Assembly (NCBI GenBank): GCA_963169105.1
Contig: OY720636.1
Coordinates: forward strand, 78,542,123-78,606,122
Origin: Ceriagrion tenellum
Lineage: Eukaryota; Arthropoda; Insecta; Odonata; Coenagrionidae
Length of the DNA: 64,000 bases
Direction of reading: 5' to 3'
Part shown: one piece after another, positions 30,208 to 42,984 of the stretch
Layout: each line of letters begins with the position of its first letter
Numbering within the stretch: position 1 is the first letter of the stretch
Made by a program: the position numbers and the translations under genes
Notes under the pieces: model-generated
What the model was told of the DNA's origin: nothing
Database searches by the model: none
The model's input: the letters and a program-made list of their open reading frames with translations, nothing else

Positions 30208-30782
30208 CAAGGGGAGTGTCAGATAGCCGGGTCCCAGATTTTATTCAAACTTAGTAGTTGTACAGACCGCTGTATGTGTTTCATGAATCACCCCACATAT
30301 AGGGTTATATAACCAATAGTTTAAACGAAAAAGGCCTTCAAAAATTTCAAAATTCCCTTTAGACGGGCCACTCACATAACTGACAAGCTACGAAAAATTT
30401 TAATATTATTAAGAGTTATGCTTGAATTGTAAGAATATGAAGACAATATTATAAAATAATTATAGAAAATGGAAATCATGTGCATGAAGGAATAATGAAA
30501 ATACGTCGTGAAAAGATAAGGAAGTGACATAATAAGAAGGCTACCTTGTATTGGAATCGAACCCGTGTCTCTAGACCGGAGACGAGCATGTCAGCCACCC
30601 GTCCAGCTTGTCAGTTATGTGGGTGGCCCGTCTAAAGGGAATTTTGAAATTTTTAAAGGCCTTTTTCGTTTAAACTGTTGGTTATATAACCCTATATGTG
30701 GGGTGATTCATAAACCACATACAAATGTCTGTACAACTACCAAGTTTGGATAAAATCTGAGACCCGGCTGACACTCCCCTTG
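30208..30782. mobile_element. MITE with about 180-bp inverted arms and TTA target duplication
   Basis: 575 bp starting CAAGGGGAGTGTCAG and ending in its inverse; arms 30208-30389 and 30605-30782 pair almost throughout. TTA is duplicated at 30205-30207 and 30783-30785; a 3-bp TTA/TAA duplication is what PIF/Harbinger elements make. The 215-bp centre holds a tRNA-like sequence. No transposase. Confidence 0.75.
30545..30605 (-). repeat. tRNA-like sequence in the MITE centre
   Basis: The minus strand has a B-box GGTTCGATTCC (30553-30563 region), a possible anticodon arm around GGTCTAGAGAC, and an upstream GGGTGGCTGACATG that could be an A-box. No acceptor stem pairs, so this is a tRNA relic or SINE head captured by the MITE. 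Confidence 0.5.
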
Positions 30783-30785
30783 TTA

Positions 30786-33700
30786 GCTTAAGGAATTTAA
30801 CAATGGGTGTCAGGTTGGAATATCGTTAGATTGTCGTTTGGCTTCTATATGTGTCCGCCTACGCCAAAATAAATTTATTTGTCCAGAATATTTAGCACCT
30901 CCCTTTTTTAACTGAAATTACCAAAAGACTTGTAAATAATCGCCCGAATACCCTACCAAAAATTAATATAAGAATTATTCGCCAATATCACGGAAAATAG
31001 CAAAATTAGAAGTAAAAGGATGTTGTAGCGATTGTTTTTGTTTTGGCACGCCAAATGTTTTTTTTGCATTTTTAATGACGCTGAATTGAGTAAACGTACA
31101 GTAAATTTTAATATAGAGCCTTAGTATTTCGCGTGTTAATCGGTTCCAGTATTGTTATCTCTGGTTATATGTTTTCTTTTTCCCCTCACGTCAAGTAAGA
31201 GGTCAACCCACCGATAGTCTGATGTCATTCGTAGAACTTGAACTCTCGCTTAGCATCGAAGGTGCGGTCCGTTTCACGATTTAAGCGCTCCGAAGCGCGT
31301 GAAGCCGATTCACGCTCCAAATCGCTCAGAATGAGGACCCTGAGAGAGCATAAACTCCTGTGTTAATAGCTTCAAATGCTTCGCCCCGGCAGCTGTGAAG
31401 CAGATGCGATGCATCGTTCTACATGTTTAACAATCATACGCAATTTCCTTCGTTGCTGTGTAAAATTGCGAGACATAAACAAACTTTAACCGGATGAGAA
31501 AAGGAGAAATGAAAGTTGTGGTGCACGCAGAATAGATGAATGAAGATTTTAAGTCTCCATTAACCCCGGAAGATTAAATAGTTATAATTTACAATTGAAT
31601 TAAATAAACTTCAATGGCTTTTAATGAAGTTATTATTTCCTATTCCATTCTAAAATCTGATCTGATCGCCTCATTATTCACTTATTAAGAGTTATTTTAC
31701 TTTTCCTCCACTATATTATTTTTTGCTTTATTTACAAACACGTCCCTTAGCAACCATAACTTTGAATGATCGCCCAACATCCAAACCGGTCCTTTTCAAA
31801 TCGAGCTTGAAGCTCTTCGCAGCACAGGAATAAAATGGACTGGCCTTAGGAGATGTGGAAGTTTTAAGAGGACACATCATACCCTTCGGTAAGGAAAAGT
31901 TCTGTCAAAAATCCAAAAGATGGCGTCACTCGCACCCGATCGAGGCGTTTTAGCGTCAGGAGTCTCTTATTCCAGGATAACTCTCGCACAAGGCAACAGT
32001 CGTCGGAAAGTTGTAGCCAAGTCTCCGACGCGTAAGTACAGGCAGCGCTGATATAAGATCTGTAAAAGAAGACTGAACTAATTGCATCACCGTCCGAGCG
32101 CATCATGGCCGAAAACCATTCAGGTAGCTCGTAGAAATATACCAATTACAGATTCTATCTTACATCCGTGACGGCTGTTACTTAGCATTCCGATAGAGGA
32201 GGGATTGATACATCTCCAATAGTTTTAGATATCAATAATAATAATAATAGTTTTAATAAAAATATACCCTACATCTTGCCGTTTTCCCGATGGTTTAATT
32301 ATGCTCCGGGATAAAGTTGTCATATTTCAGATACGAGCCTCCCTTGGCAAAGGTCTATTCTTTATACTATAAAAATTTCAAGTTGATGACGTAAGACTTT
32401 TACAAAAAATCTGGGGTCGGAAATCATCACAAATCCGACCTGTCGAGCGTGTGTGATGCGTCGCCTTAAGTACTCGGAGCGTGAAACCAACCCCTCGCCT
32501 CTCGTTGGCAAGAAGCTGGGTCAACTTGCAATTGTAGTTAACTGTTCATACTCCTGGGAATCCGTTTCTTACTCTCCAAAATTTTTATCAGTTTTTTTGA
32601 ATTTTTCCTTCTAGCGTGACATTGACTCAACGTGGCTCGTGACGCTTTTGATACATTATTTTGGTCTGTGATTTGCTGCCTTCGTGACTAGCTTAGTCCA
32701 TCCAAGAAAAATAGCCAGGTTAATGATAACAAACGATAAGGACTCAACCAAAAAAATACCTCCGGGAGAGTTTAAAAAAAATAGGAAAATGAAGGAATTG
32801 ATAACTGTGAATCGGCCATCGTTTAAGTAACTGGACGTAAACCCGGGAAAAGTGACCCTAGATAAGTGACCCTAGATCCTTTTCTAAGGTAAATCCGTTG
32901 GTTGAAAAAGATAGCGGATAGCGTTTAAAAACAACGATACTGAAACCTGTTTTTTTTGTGAGAAATTATGTAACTAACATGGCTATCGCATGCCATTTTT
33001 CCATAAACTTTATGAATAACGCATTTTTCGGTATTTTTTTCCATTTTATTTATATTGTTGCAAAAGCGCCACCATTCCACATCAAATATTAATTTTTACG
33101 GTGTACTACCTATTTTATAAATATATTTAGGTGTTCCTTACGCTAATAGTTAATCACCGACATCCAATACGGCGGAAGCAGCTTCACCTTCGCTCATGGC
33201 CGAGCAGAGTCCTCTCTATTGCATTTTCAACACTACTCTCTCTCATCTTCGTTATTATACGGCGATCCAGAGGACTCTGATGGCCGATGACAAGGTAGCC
33301 CTTACTTCTTTACGAGTCTTATTCATCATCAAATGATTAATATAATTAAATACTCAGTCATTTTGTATAACACATTAGTAATTTAATAAATAAAATGAAT
33401 TAATAAACTAAGAACTTAACTCTTTGCGTATTAGGCTATAAATTGAAGGTCCTCTCAGAAAAACTGTGGGTCTTATACACGTAATTGAAGATGACTCCCT
33501 TAATTAATTAATTTATTTATTTGTACACACAACCCCGAAAACAGCACAAAAAAGGCCTTTTACATCGGGTGTTTTAACATTAACAACGTCCATGTTCCTT
33601 CTCAGAAAATATAGGTGGGCGTATGTACCATTGCGTCATAGCACTAAGTGTTAATAATCAAATATTTAATATAATATTTGATCATTAAATAAAATATCAA

Positions 33701-34759
33701 TAATTAGATAATCAATTGACATTTTGAATCAATTAAGTATTTCCTTAAATATTCGATTAAATCGAGTATTTAGTCAAATATTTGATTAAACTAAGATCCC
33801 AAAGCGGGCTGTTCAACATGGCCGATTCCCAGTCTCCGACTGGAGGGTCTCAAAGTATACTCAGCATCACATCTGGTACAAATTACTCCATTATTCCATT
33901 ATTTGTTCTCTTCTATAATCTACGAGGAAATCAGACGTTTTTCACCCTTCGAATCACTCATTAGATCTCAAGAAAGGAACCGCTGCGTTTTGCGAATAGA
34001 GACTCCTTCACGCGCCATTGCCCGCGGCCTGATGGGCAGACATCATCCCAGAAGTGAAAGGGACCGGAAGTCAATCGATCGGCTCCTGCCCGGAACAATG
34101 ATGCAATTAGCCGAAGCGGCTTGGCAGTCGTCATCTCTCGTGGACGGAAGGGCATCGAGAAGACGATGGAGAGGTAATGATGGAGAGGAGATCTCGAAGG
34201 GGGGGGTGGAGGCTCATTTGAAGGGGCCTTAAAGGCGTGCCCATGACATTTTGACGTCGGGAGCCCATTCTTTTTCATATACCGCGGGATTAGAACAGCA
34301 TTCCACTGCCACAATGGCTAACCGCAGTGTTTGCGCTCTCTTCGGCGTAATAATGCCACAAGTCACGTGTGACGCTGACGTGGCGGGCATTCTTGGCGCG
34401 TGGAATAGCAGACTGCGGTTACCCGTGCGCCGGAACTCTGGTGGCGGCGTCTTTAACGAAAATTCTCTTGCGGTTAACTTCCATTCACTTGTTATGTGTT
34501 ATGTTGTCCGAGGTGTGGGGTTCAGAAATGGTCCTCAGACATATATGCTGCTGCCCCGTAAAGAAACATATTAAAGGTAGTAAAACCATGTTTTAAATCT
34601 CCAAAAATAAACTATTTATTACTGGACAAATAAGACGGGCAGACACTTCAATTTTCTCACCACCGTTGCTTTGGGAGAATGCATGTATATTTTGCGAAAA
34701 CCGAATCGAACCTAATTGTAAGTATAAATATACTCTTTTTCAATATGTTTTTACCTTAA
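30786..34759. other. About 4 kb mostly unassigned
   Basis: 32700-32840 shares a dispersed repeat with 24430-24570. 33660-33790 is very AT-rich. 33960-34450 is GC-rich with overlapping open frames on both strands but no recognisable domain; it might be a CpG-rich regulatory stretch. No gene supported. Confidence 0.35.
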
Positions 34760-35310
34760 AGGTACTTTTAGTGAGATAGTTCTCTAGTCATAATGGAGAC
34801 CATATTCGAATTTCACATTTTAATTTCAATAGCTGTAGAGAGCATGATGTAAATATTTTCGCATTCATGGTGTATTAATATACATTTACATGACTAAAAT
34901 GCACAGTAATTAAATAAATATACCTATAAAAGTTTTCTTGGCTCTTTTTTTCTCGTTGTACGTTTAAAACACCTTAAAAATTCTTCCGAAGGATTTTTAA
35001 GAAATTACTGCGGTGGATATGCGATTTATTTTTAGAGCGCAGTCGAGAAAACATAAAATCAAGGCAACGTTAATTTTTTGACGCAACTTAGGTGTATTGT
35101 CTCATTTTGTAAAATAATTTCTCTCTGTAATGCATATATAGGTACCTTTTCCAATGTTAAAGGGCTGGGATTTTTCGTCAAAATTGGAAAAAATTGTTCG
35201 GCAAGGGGCTGATGTTTTGGTGTCTTTGGAAGGGTGATATATTTTTTTCTTTAAAATGAGTCCATATTCATTGATTTCTGGGTGAAACGATATTTCGCTC
35301 AAACGACCCT
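34760..35310 (+). mobile_element. MITE family A, copy 2
   Basis: Left end AGGTACTTTTAGTGAGATAG, right end TTTCGCTCAAACGACCCT; the internal order matches 5034-5597 (TAATGGAGACCATATTCGAAT, later AAAGGGCTGGGATTTTT). About 550 bp, non-coding. Confidence 0.7.
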
Positions 35311-35567
35311 GAGCATAATATGAGTTCATCTTCAGCTACTGAAAGAAATAGTACGGAGGGTTATGGTCATTTAGTCTGTATCACATAGAAGTAAGAAAAC
35401 CTTTTCTATGCAAGTTGGCAGAATGTGAATGAAACGGCTTTTAAGTCATTTGACGGTGGAACAGCCGTGCAGGAGCATCAGAATATTAATTTCGAAGCCC
35501 CATTCAATTTTCTCCGTTGTAATTATCCCCCTCTCTGCCAAATGAGAATCCTTCTCCCTTTCTGTAC

Positions 35568-35658
35568 GTCTCTCCCTCTCTCTCTCTCTTTCTCACTCAC
35601 TTTTCCCTCTTCTCTCTCTCTCTCGTCCTCTCTCTCACTCTCTCTCGTCCTCTCTGTG
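35568..35658. repeat. (CT)n-rich simple repeat
   Basis: Pyrimidine tract of CTCT runs with interruptions; gives a spurious Ser/Leu-rich frame. Confidence 0.9.
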
Positions 35659-35861
35659 AAAATTATTCCACGAGAGATATGAAATGACGATTGCCTGTGC
35701 GTAAAACGCCCGGAAAATAATCCTGAAGTCTTGAGAGTGCGTTAAATTTTAAAATAAGAGACTTGATGAACCACATCAAAGAGGCAAGATGACTGAGATT
35801 CTCATTTAGTTGATAATGAATAGGAGATGATAAAAGGAAATTCGTAATTCGAAATTCGAAC

Positions 35862-36380
35862 TCACGACATATCTTGGGGAAAACATATTCGGGAAATGTG
35901 CGGTCAGGCATACAGGAAGCTAGGCTTTATCGAGAGAGTACTCGGAAAATGTGATGAGCAAGTGAAAGAACGTTGTTATTTTTCAATCGTTAGGCCTCAT
36001 CTGGAATATGATGCCAGTATATGGGATCCATACGAAGCGGGATTTATATCAGAGTTCGATCGCGTGCAGTGAAGAGGAGCTAGGTTTGTGAAACGATGCT
36101 ACGATAAGTTTGCTAGTGTGTCTTGACTGTTAGAAGAATTAGGATGGGAATCGCTATCACAGCGTAGATTAAATTATAGGCTTAACCTCTTTAGTAAATT
36201 TCAGGAAAAACATTTCTCTGACGACGTGAAAAACGTACTACTAACACCCTCGTACTACGGCAGATTAGATCGTGCCAATAAAATTAAAGAGATAGATTGT
36301 AGAACCGTTAGATATAAAATGTCATTTTATCCGCGTACCATTTGGGACCATAACAGCTGTGATCGTCGTCATGAATAGTA
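35862..36380 (+). pseudogene. Jockey-like LINE family K, C-terminus, copy 1
   Basis: The plus strand reads SWGKHIREMCGQAYRKLGF, then IERVLGKCDEQVKERC, RPHLEYDASIWDPYEAGF and, after a nonsense change at the position of VQRR, LGWESLSQRRLNYRLNLF and KMSFYPRTIWDHNSCD, stop at about 36376. Same family as 47357-48279. Stops in VQ*R and S*LLEE make it inactive; the 3' tail is not recognisable. Confidence 0.8.
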
Positions 36381-37007
36381 CAGATAGTGACATTAGCTAG
36401 ATTGTACTGTAGGAGGGTTTTTAATTTACTTGCGGCCTGCCTGTGTCTTATTTTCTTCGCGGATAAATTTTTTGTGTGAAGTGCCATAAATGCTTGTGGT
36501 GTATTCGATAATAGACCTGATCAGCAGAAAGTAGTAATTCTCTTTTATATTTCCATCCGAGGACTTTCCTACTCCATTGCTTTGATAAACCTTAGTCTTC
36601 TTTTTGCTGCGCCGATAATGATTTGTAATTAACGTTTCTCCAATATTTCATTACGTTTCGAAAATTATGAAATACCTGCGATGCTCGTGTCAGATATGTG
36701 GGAGTAAATTTAACTTCGTTCGTTTTATTGATTAACCACTTGCGTCTTATGATTCACCTCTGTTTCAATTACGTGAACGAATTACTTCATCGCCTGCAAT
36801 CGAATTGCTTTCATTTGGTAATGAGGTATATGTTCCGGGTAACGCTCGCGTCCGTATCCTATTATTGTCACTCTGTTGTTGACAGAGATTTAGGGTTCCC
36901 AAAATTAAATCAAAATGCCTGTTATTTAACGTTGGGGTCACATCTTACTTCATCACGGCTTGCTAAATGTTGTCAGTCTTCATGCAGGGAAGAATATTTA
37001 ACCAGAG
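36381..37007. other. Unassigned; possible minus-strand LINE remnant
   Basis: The minus-strand translation of 36420-36740 shows short retroelement-like stretches, but nothing firm. Confidence 0.25.
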
Positions 37008-37020
37008 TTCATGTAATCTT

Positions 37021-37205
37021 GACTGTTCCTTTTTTCGGGATTCATTCCGCGATGTATGTTTTAAGAAAACAACAATATTTCGCTGGTCCTCCTGCCAGCT
37101 TCATCATATTAACCTGATGAAGCTGTCAGTTAAAACATACATCACGGAATGAAACCCGAAAAAAGGAACAGTCAACACTGCATCCGCGGGAGCCTACGAG
37201 CTAAT
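37021..37205. mobile_element. Palindromic element P2 with 13-bp target duplication
   Basis: Flanked by TTCATGTAATCTT on both sides (37008-37020, 37206-37218). Arms 37021-37106 and 37115-37173 are inverse complements around an 8-bp spacer, except that the right arm lacks about 31 bases present in the left (the hairpin part). A single-sided end (37174-37205) contains ATCCGCGGGAGCC, like P1. 185 bp, non-coding. Confidence 0.8.
37078..37107 (-). ncRNA. Hammerhead-like motif in P2 left arm
   Basis: On the minus strand: ATGATGA (first C replaced by A), one A, GCTGG pairing CCAGC over an 8-nt loop, then GAAA (complement of 37078-37081). The right arm has a canonical CTGATGA (37114-37120) but has lost the hairpin and GAAA, so neither arm is complete. 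Confidence 0.4.
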
Positions 37206-37223
37206 TTCATGTAATCTTTCCTA

Positions 37224-37668
37224 AATCTACATTTACTTACTACCCTGCATGTATGGTCTTGTGGCAGGGGGTGTTAGGGCACCAGCCGTGTAAGGATGTG
37301 ATCAGGTATAGGGAGGTGAAATGGTGACGTGTGTTATGGGAGTGTATTTAGTGGCGTTCATTTTTTATTATGGTTGCTAATTGTGCGCGGAAAGAACGAG
37401 TTTTTGTTCCTGTCTGTTTGGGAACGGATCTATTTCTCTTATTTTATCGCTTCCGTTAGACCTAGACTTGTAAAGTGGCGTCAAATTACTATTCTCTGTG
37501 TCGCTCTGCAATTCACTGCAATTTTTCAGGTAAAATTAGCGTTGCGTGCGGCATCCGAGTCTCTAGGGGCTCCCACCTTAATCTCCATAAGTTGTGAAAC
37601 ACCATACTTTCGCTCGTACAAAGCGTGCGGCTGTTCTTTGTGTTTTATTAAATTTTATTGGTTAAATC
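37224..37668 (-). pseudogene. Jockey-like LINE family B, C-terminus and 3' UTR, copy 2
   Basis: The tail starts at CTACATTTACTTACTACCC on the plus strand. On the minus strand, frames with stops give fragments like the B copy at 61229. Related to family H by this C-terminal block, but a separate family by tail sequence. Confidence 0.65.
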
Positions 37669-37689
37669 TTTTAACCTATTCACTGGTTT

Positions 37690-38065
37690 GCCCGGAAACG
37701 TTCCGGGCCGTGCTCTACTGCCCAAAACCTTCTACCCCGGAAGATTTCCGAGGTTGACTTGATGTTCAGTTCGTCCACTCCCGGAACATTTCCGGGCCGT
37801 GCTCTACTGCCCAATACGTTCTACCCCGGAAGATTTTCTTGGTTGACTTGATGTTCAGTTCGTCCACTCCAGAAACATTTCCGGGCCGTGCTCTACTGCC
37901 CAATACGTTCTACCCCGGAAGATTTCCGTGGTTGACTTGATGTTCAGTTCGTCCACTCCAGAAACATTTCCGGGCCGTGCTCTACTGCCCAATACGTTCT
38001 ACCCCGGAAGATTTTCTTGGTTGACTTGATGGTCAGTTCGTCCACTCCCGAAGCATTTCAGGGCC
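37690..38065. repeat. 89-bp minisatellite, four units
   Basis: TTCCGGGCCGTGCTCTACTG begins at 37701, 37790, 37879 and 37968, exactly 89 bp apart, with a partial fifth start near 38057. Units differ by only a few bases (TTTCCGAGG / TTTTCTTGG variants alternate). Directly follows the LINE B copy. Confidence 0.92.
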
Positions 38066-41000
38066 AGTTGTACTAAGTTGGTAAAGTTCAATTTTCAATT
38101 CATTTCTAAGCTAACCAATTTAAAAACCCACCCTGGGGGTATGAATACGGGAAAATTAAGTCAACACTGAAGAGTTCAAACGATCGTGAAAGCCTAATGG
38201 TGCGTGGAAAGAAAGAATGTTTTTTTTTCAGTCAGTCCCGCGGTAAATCTTTGTCATTTTGTACCATCTGTCGATCCTAGCAGACGGCGTATTTGAGATG
38301 TTGCCTATTTATAGAGCGAAGTAGCCTCCCTTTGTCAGTTTGTTTTCCACGTCCAAATATTCGCCAGATAAATCCCAGCCCCTCAGAATGCAGTGCCGAA
38401 ATATTTCCGTATCAAAGTTTCGCCCTCATTTCGTGATCAGTTATGATAACGATACTTTCGGGATTACATTGCGTATTGTCAGGGTGTCCAGCAACCCGGC
38501 AAATCTGGAAACCCCGGGGAGACTCGGGGAAAGTTATCGCCTTGGAAAACTCAGGGAATTCGTAGAAAAATTCTCGCTTTTTTTCCGAAAAAACCTGAAA
38601 TTCACCAAAAAGCTCACATTATGGGGAGCAAAACGTCGATGTTCTTTCGACCTGGGAAATACGCAGTGAATCCCGAAAGAGTCACTCATCTTTGTAAAAT
38701 AATCCGCGAGATTTTCCGTTCCTGGACGTTTCGTCACGTTTCGCAGGATTTGTGGGGTAAGCTGCTGGAATCCGACACCTCTGTGCAAATTCTTTTCATG
38801 TTTCTTCTTTTTTTCTGTTTTCTTTCTTGACCACTGTACCAAATCTCCCTTGGATTTTTTGTTGAGGTTTTGAGTCAAAAAATAAGACTATATGGTAATG
38901 ATCGCTAATGTGTCAGATTATTTTTTTAATCCTTTCTCAGGGCGTCCAATGATGTTTATAATATCATGAAATTATCTTCTCTCAACACTCATAATAAACG
39001 TTCTAATAACCACAATCTAACCAATTTCCTTCTTAATTAACAAAGAACACGCCATATTCAGCCAAGAAACAAAAACTTCATCTAAAAACTGTGAACAGTA
39101 TTGCTAGTCCCGAGGAAATATTAAAATAATGAAACGTCGGAAGACATTAATAAAGTTATAATACTTGACCAATGGGTTATAATATTTGACCAAACTTCAG
39201 TTATAAAATCCCAAGGAATATTTCTTATTTTTGTTTTTTCTTACATTTCCACCCGTGGTTTCTTTTCGCCGGAGCGGTTTGGAATCAGAATCATCCGATC
39301 AACTGCGATAAAAATGAGTATGATTAGAAATGAGTGATGCATGTGTATTTGACAGCTCACTCACGCTTCATTATTGTTTTTTTTATTATTAAAAAAAATA
39401 TTTTTACGGTTTTTGGATAAATTTTACTTTACTTGCGACTTGCGTAAAACTTTGCGTACTTGTACTTAATATGGTAATACGTACAGATGTAAGCGAAAGA
39501 ATTTGCATGTTTACGATTCGGTATCCTGGCAATTGAATGCTTACTAAACGCGTGACCTTGTGGCATTTGATGTTAATTTTAGAAATAATTCGATAATATG
39601 CGTCCAGATTTACCCTTAAATGCGAAAACATACCTTCCTTATTATTGCAATATGTCCGAATGAATTTCGAGCCATCATGCCGAATAAAAAGAACAACTAT
39701 TTACTCACGATTCTCCCTTAAATATCGAACTCCTCGCCGTGTACCCAGGACATAATAATGTTTTGATGGATTGAATTTTAAAATATAATTCTTGCATGGT
39801 TTATATTACAACAAGTTGAGACATTTAAAACGTATGAATATATGTGCTTACGTTTATAATAGTCCGAGAATTTGTTTTCGACCAATTGAAAAGTTATTAT
39901 GATGTTCACTGGACGACTCACTATTCGCGCTCCAATCACCTTAACACATTCCCTTTGGTAATCATCTATGTTTTGCGGCTTCAACCGTCCATATTTTTCA
40001 GATGTAAGAGAGACATTTCTCCTCTACAGATAGAGAAGAGACCTCATAGACTCGTTTCAAATGATCCCTTCTCGCTGAAGAGCTTGAATCTCTATCATTT
40101 CACGGAATATCTTTATACCAGCACACGTTTTCAAATTGGGTTGATGACCTCTGCCATGTACTTCTCGCTTCTTCAGCAGCGTCATATGGGGCCAACTTCA
40201 TACATTTATATACACGTGTTTACGCATGATTTCCGCTTAGGTTTTTCAATTCCGCTCCGTTAACCCAATTCATGAGAAAGCTTTCATCGAAGCGGAAATT
40301 TAAAAAAAAATATGATATTGCATCATTTATATCGCGAAACTTATGGTTATTTCCGACGTTTATTCTTTTCTGGAGGTATCGTCCGCAAATGGGGGAAAGT
40401 TTTATCGTGCGTCGAACGCTATAGTCTGATCGATGCATTCCCTTAAATTTTAAAAAGCGTTGCGATCGGTAATTTAATTGAAATTCTAATCGGATTACGC
40501 TCTCTTACGGTGATTACCGCATTACCCCGAATGCTGACCGCACGCGTTAAACCAGCTCAACCAATCAGAACGAGAAAAAATACGAAATAATCTTGAATAA
40601 AGAATAGAATTTTCTTGTACCTATTTTTCCTACCGTTTCACTCTCCATCTGGGTGGATCCGATTTAATTTCACGCTCCTGTTTTTTTTTTCCTTCACGCA
40701 GTTAAAATATCTCACCGTGTCACACTTAATGGAGTATTCGTGATGTGATTGGGTAAACCAAAAAAAGGAGATCTTGCGAATTTTTATTCCACGCACAAAG
40801 CTGTCCGAGCCAATTAATTAAAGTGTCCATTACGTGAAATGAAAATATGAAAGGCCGTGTTTTGTTCATTACTTGACGAAAGGAAGATTGAAATATTCTT
40901 TTTTTCTGTATTCTGGACTTAAACGTCGCTTTTAATATGCGTGAGTAACGAGGAATGGGTTTAGTTGGAGATTAAAATGACAAAAGGGAATGGATTTGGT

Positions 41001-42420
41001 AATGTAAAATAGAAAACAATTTTATTGTCCTGGGAAAAAGTCCCTTAGGACATTGAATTAGTTTACATGCCTTCATGAGGAGTGGAATACAAAGACAAAA
41101 TACAAAGCCTTACAGAAAAAGGAAAACAAACAAATACCTTTCAAGTCAGCAGAGAGATATAAAATGAGCGAGGTAAATGAAAATGAAAAAACAGTCTCAA
41201 TATCAATAATCGAAATAGTATGTTAAAACAAAAATGTACTATCTGTAATATCTATTAATAAGAAAAAATGAAAATCAAACAAACGAATATTTTATAAGGC
41301 AGAAAAACAGCAAATTATTATAGTGAACAAGTACCATGTAACAATATCATCTCATGTTATTTTTAAAAGAGTCTGGGCTTTTTAACTGTTTGTGACCAAC
41401 CATTATTTGGTGTTTTATCTCACGCCAATTTTAATGTGAGTTGTGTTGCTTTTATTCATCTATTTAACTATTTATTTTAAATAACTTGACATGGTGATGT
41501 TAGGTTGACGTGGTGCTAATGACCTTAGTCGTCGAAGCACCCTAATCACCCAAATACTACTACCAATATCATCTCATATCATTTTGTCTTCTCATATAGA
41601 GGCGAGAGAACATTTGGGAGACAAAAAGTCAGCCATACTCCTTTTAAATTGTGAGACATTCCTAGAAAATTTAATACTGTCAGGCAACAAGTTCCATAAT
41701 GTATGTAAGATACTGAAGACAATCGGTCCTATTAACAATGGAATTTCTGGTCGGACCTATTGTTACCGACAAGGGTCATTCAGATCCCTTAGAAATAATT
41801 TATTTTCTAAAGGAAATTGGACCTTTTTAATTAATTTAATTAAGGATAAAGGTTTATAAAGAACTAGCGGAAGGTACCCGTAGAAACTCAGCGGGTGTGA
41901 CAGACATTGACCTTATTTAATTAGAAAATCATAAAGCCTGTTGAAGAGTATACTTGTTGTAAATATGCATTGAATTTATCGATTACCCTTCGAAGCAATC
42001 TATCATGGGGCCCTTGGGACTCTGGGCCCTTCTTATACAGATTTTATTTCTACTTGCTATCATGGGCCAGCAGGAAAACGTGATATTTAAATGCTAGATG
42101 CGTGAATATCCTTTGAAAATCAAATCTCCGGTTGTCAAGGAAATAAGCTGTCGTTGATTTCAGAGAATTATGTTATTTTTTCAGCGAACGACATGATTTT
42201 CAAACAGATATGAAGCGTAAAAGAAAATCAATTGCAAGAATTTTACAGTTCATTTTTTTCTGCCATCCGATAAAAAATCCCAGCCCTCTATCTTGAGTGA
42301 AAGTACCTACTTATAAAAAGCAAAAAACGAAACCTCTGCACCGAACCCAATGCTTAGCATGGACCACCTGAGGGGGGCCTCTGGGGGCCTGAAGGCTTTT
42401 TTAAATAGCTTATTTTATGG
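38066..42420. other. About 4.3 kb without recognised features
   Basis: AT-rich. 38460-38840 starts GGGTGTCCAGCAACCCGG and looks like a decayed dispersed repeat with no partner here. Frames at 39844-40263 and 41584-41859 have no known domain. No exon, tRNA or repeat that I can support. Confidence 0.35.
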
Positions 42421-42530
42421 CCAAGTATATTTTCTATCTACGTGCCTAATTTCAGCTCAATCGGTTGGGTAGTTTTTGCGTGATGGAGCAACAGACAGAC
42501 ACCTTTACATTCTTATACATTAGAAAGGAT
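42421..42530 (+). mobile_element. Possible LINE/SINE 3' tail
   Basis: AATTTCAGCTCAATCGG..GGGTAGTTTTTGCGTGATGG..CAACAGACAGACA resembles the conserved 3' end of many insect RTE-type LINEs and their SINEs. No coding part retained. Confidence 0.4.
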
Positions 42531-42589
42531 GAGGGTAAAGGCAATTTTCCACTTAGTTAATTTTTAATCGACAAAGGTTTCAATGTATG

Positions 42590-42835
42590 TCGTATATCCA
42601 CCCTCTCCCCCCTTCTTGTACTCCACCTTCTCCCCCCCCCCTTGTCCTCCCTGGCCTATCTTGTTTAACCTCCCCTCTCTTCCCTCCCCTCCTCCACCTC
42701 CTCCCCTTCCCCCCCCTCCTCACTATCCCTACTTACTTCGCCTTGTGTATATACACTCATCTTGTTTTGTTATTTTCTTTTTTATTTTATTTTGTTCCTG
42801 ATGATGATAGAGTACATTGAAACCTGGTCGAATAA
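42590..42835 (+). mobile_element. PLE-type 3' end: C-rich UTR and hammerhead-like motif
   Basis: A strongly C/T-rich stretch (42590-42740), like the UTRs behind both PLE endonucleases, then CTGATGA (42798-42804) and GAAAC (42819-42823) separated by 14 nt with only a weak stem. Coding part absent. The match of layout supports a PLE terminal fragment. Confidence 0.45.
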
Positions 42836-42984
42836 AAAAATCTTAGTGAAAAATTGATATTACTCTCACTCATTATGATGAATTCTTTCCACCGCATCAG
42901 GCCTGATACTTCTCTTTCTGTAGGTACGATAAAGGTTTATGTCAGCGTACTGTGATCTTAATTAATCTTAAATTATCTTTACGC

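Noticed and set aside
33903..34574. Possible gene in GC-rich frames on both strands
   Set aside because: Overlapping frames in both directions and no recognisable domain; composition alone explains the open frames.
37690..38065. CRISPR array
   Set aside because: 89-bp units are contiguous with no unique spacers, in a eukaryotic context.
42583..42820. Proline-rich proteins in overlapping frames
   Set aside because: Caused by the C-rich UTR of a PLE-type end.
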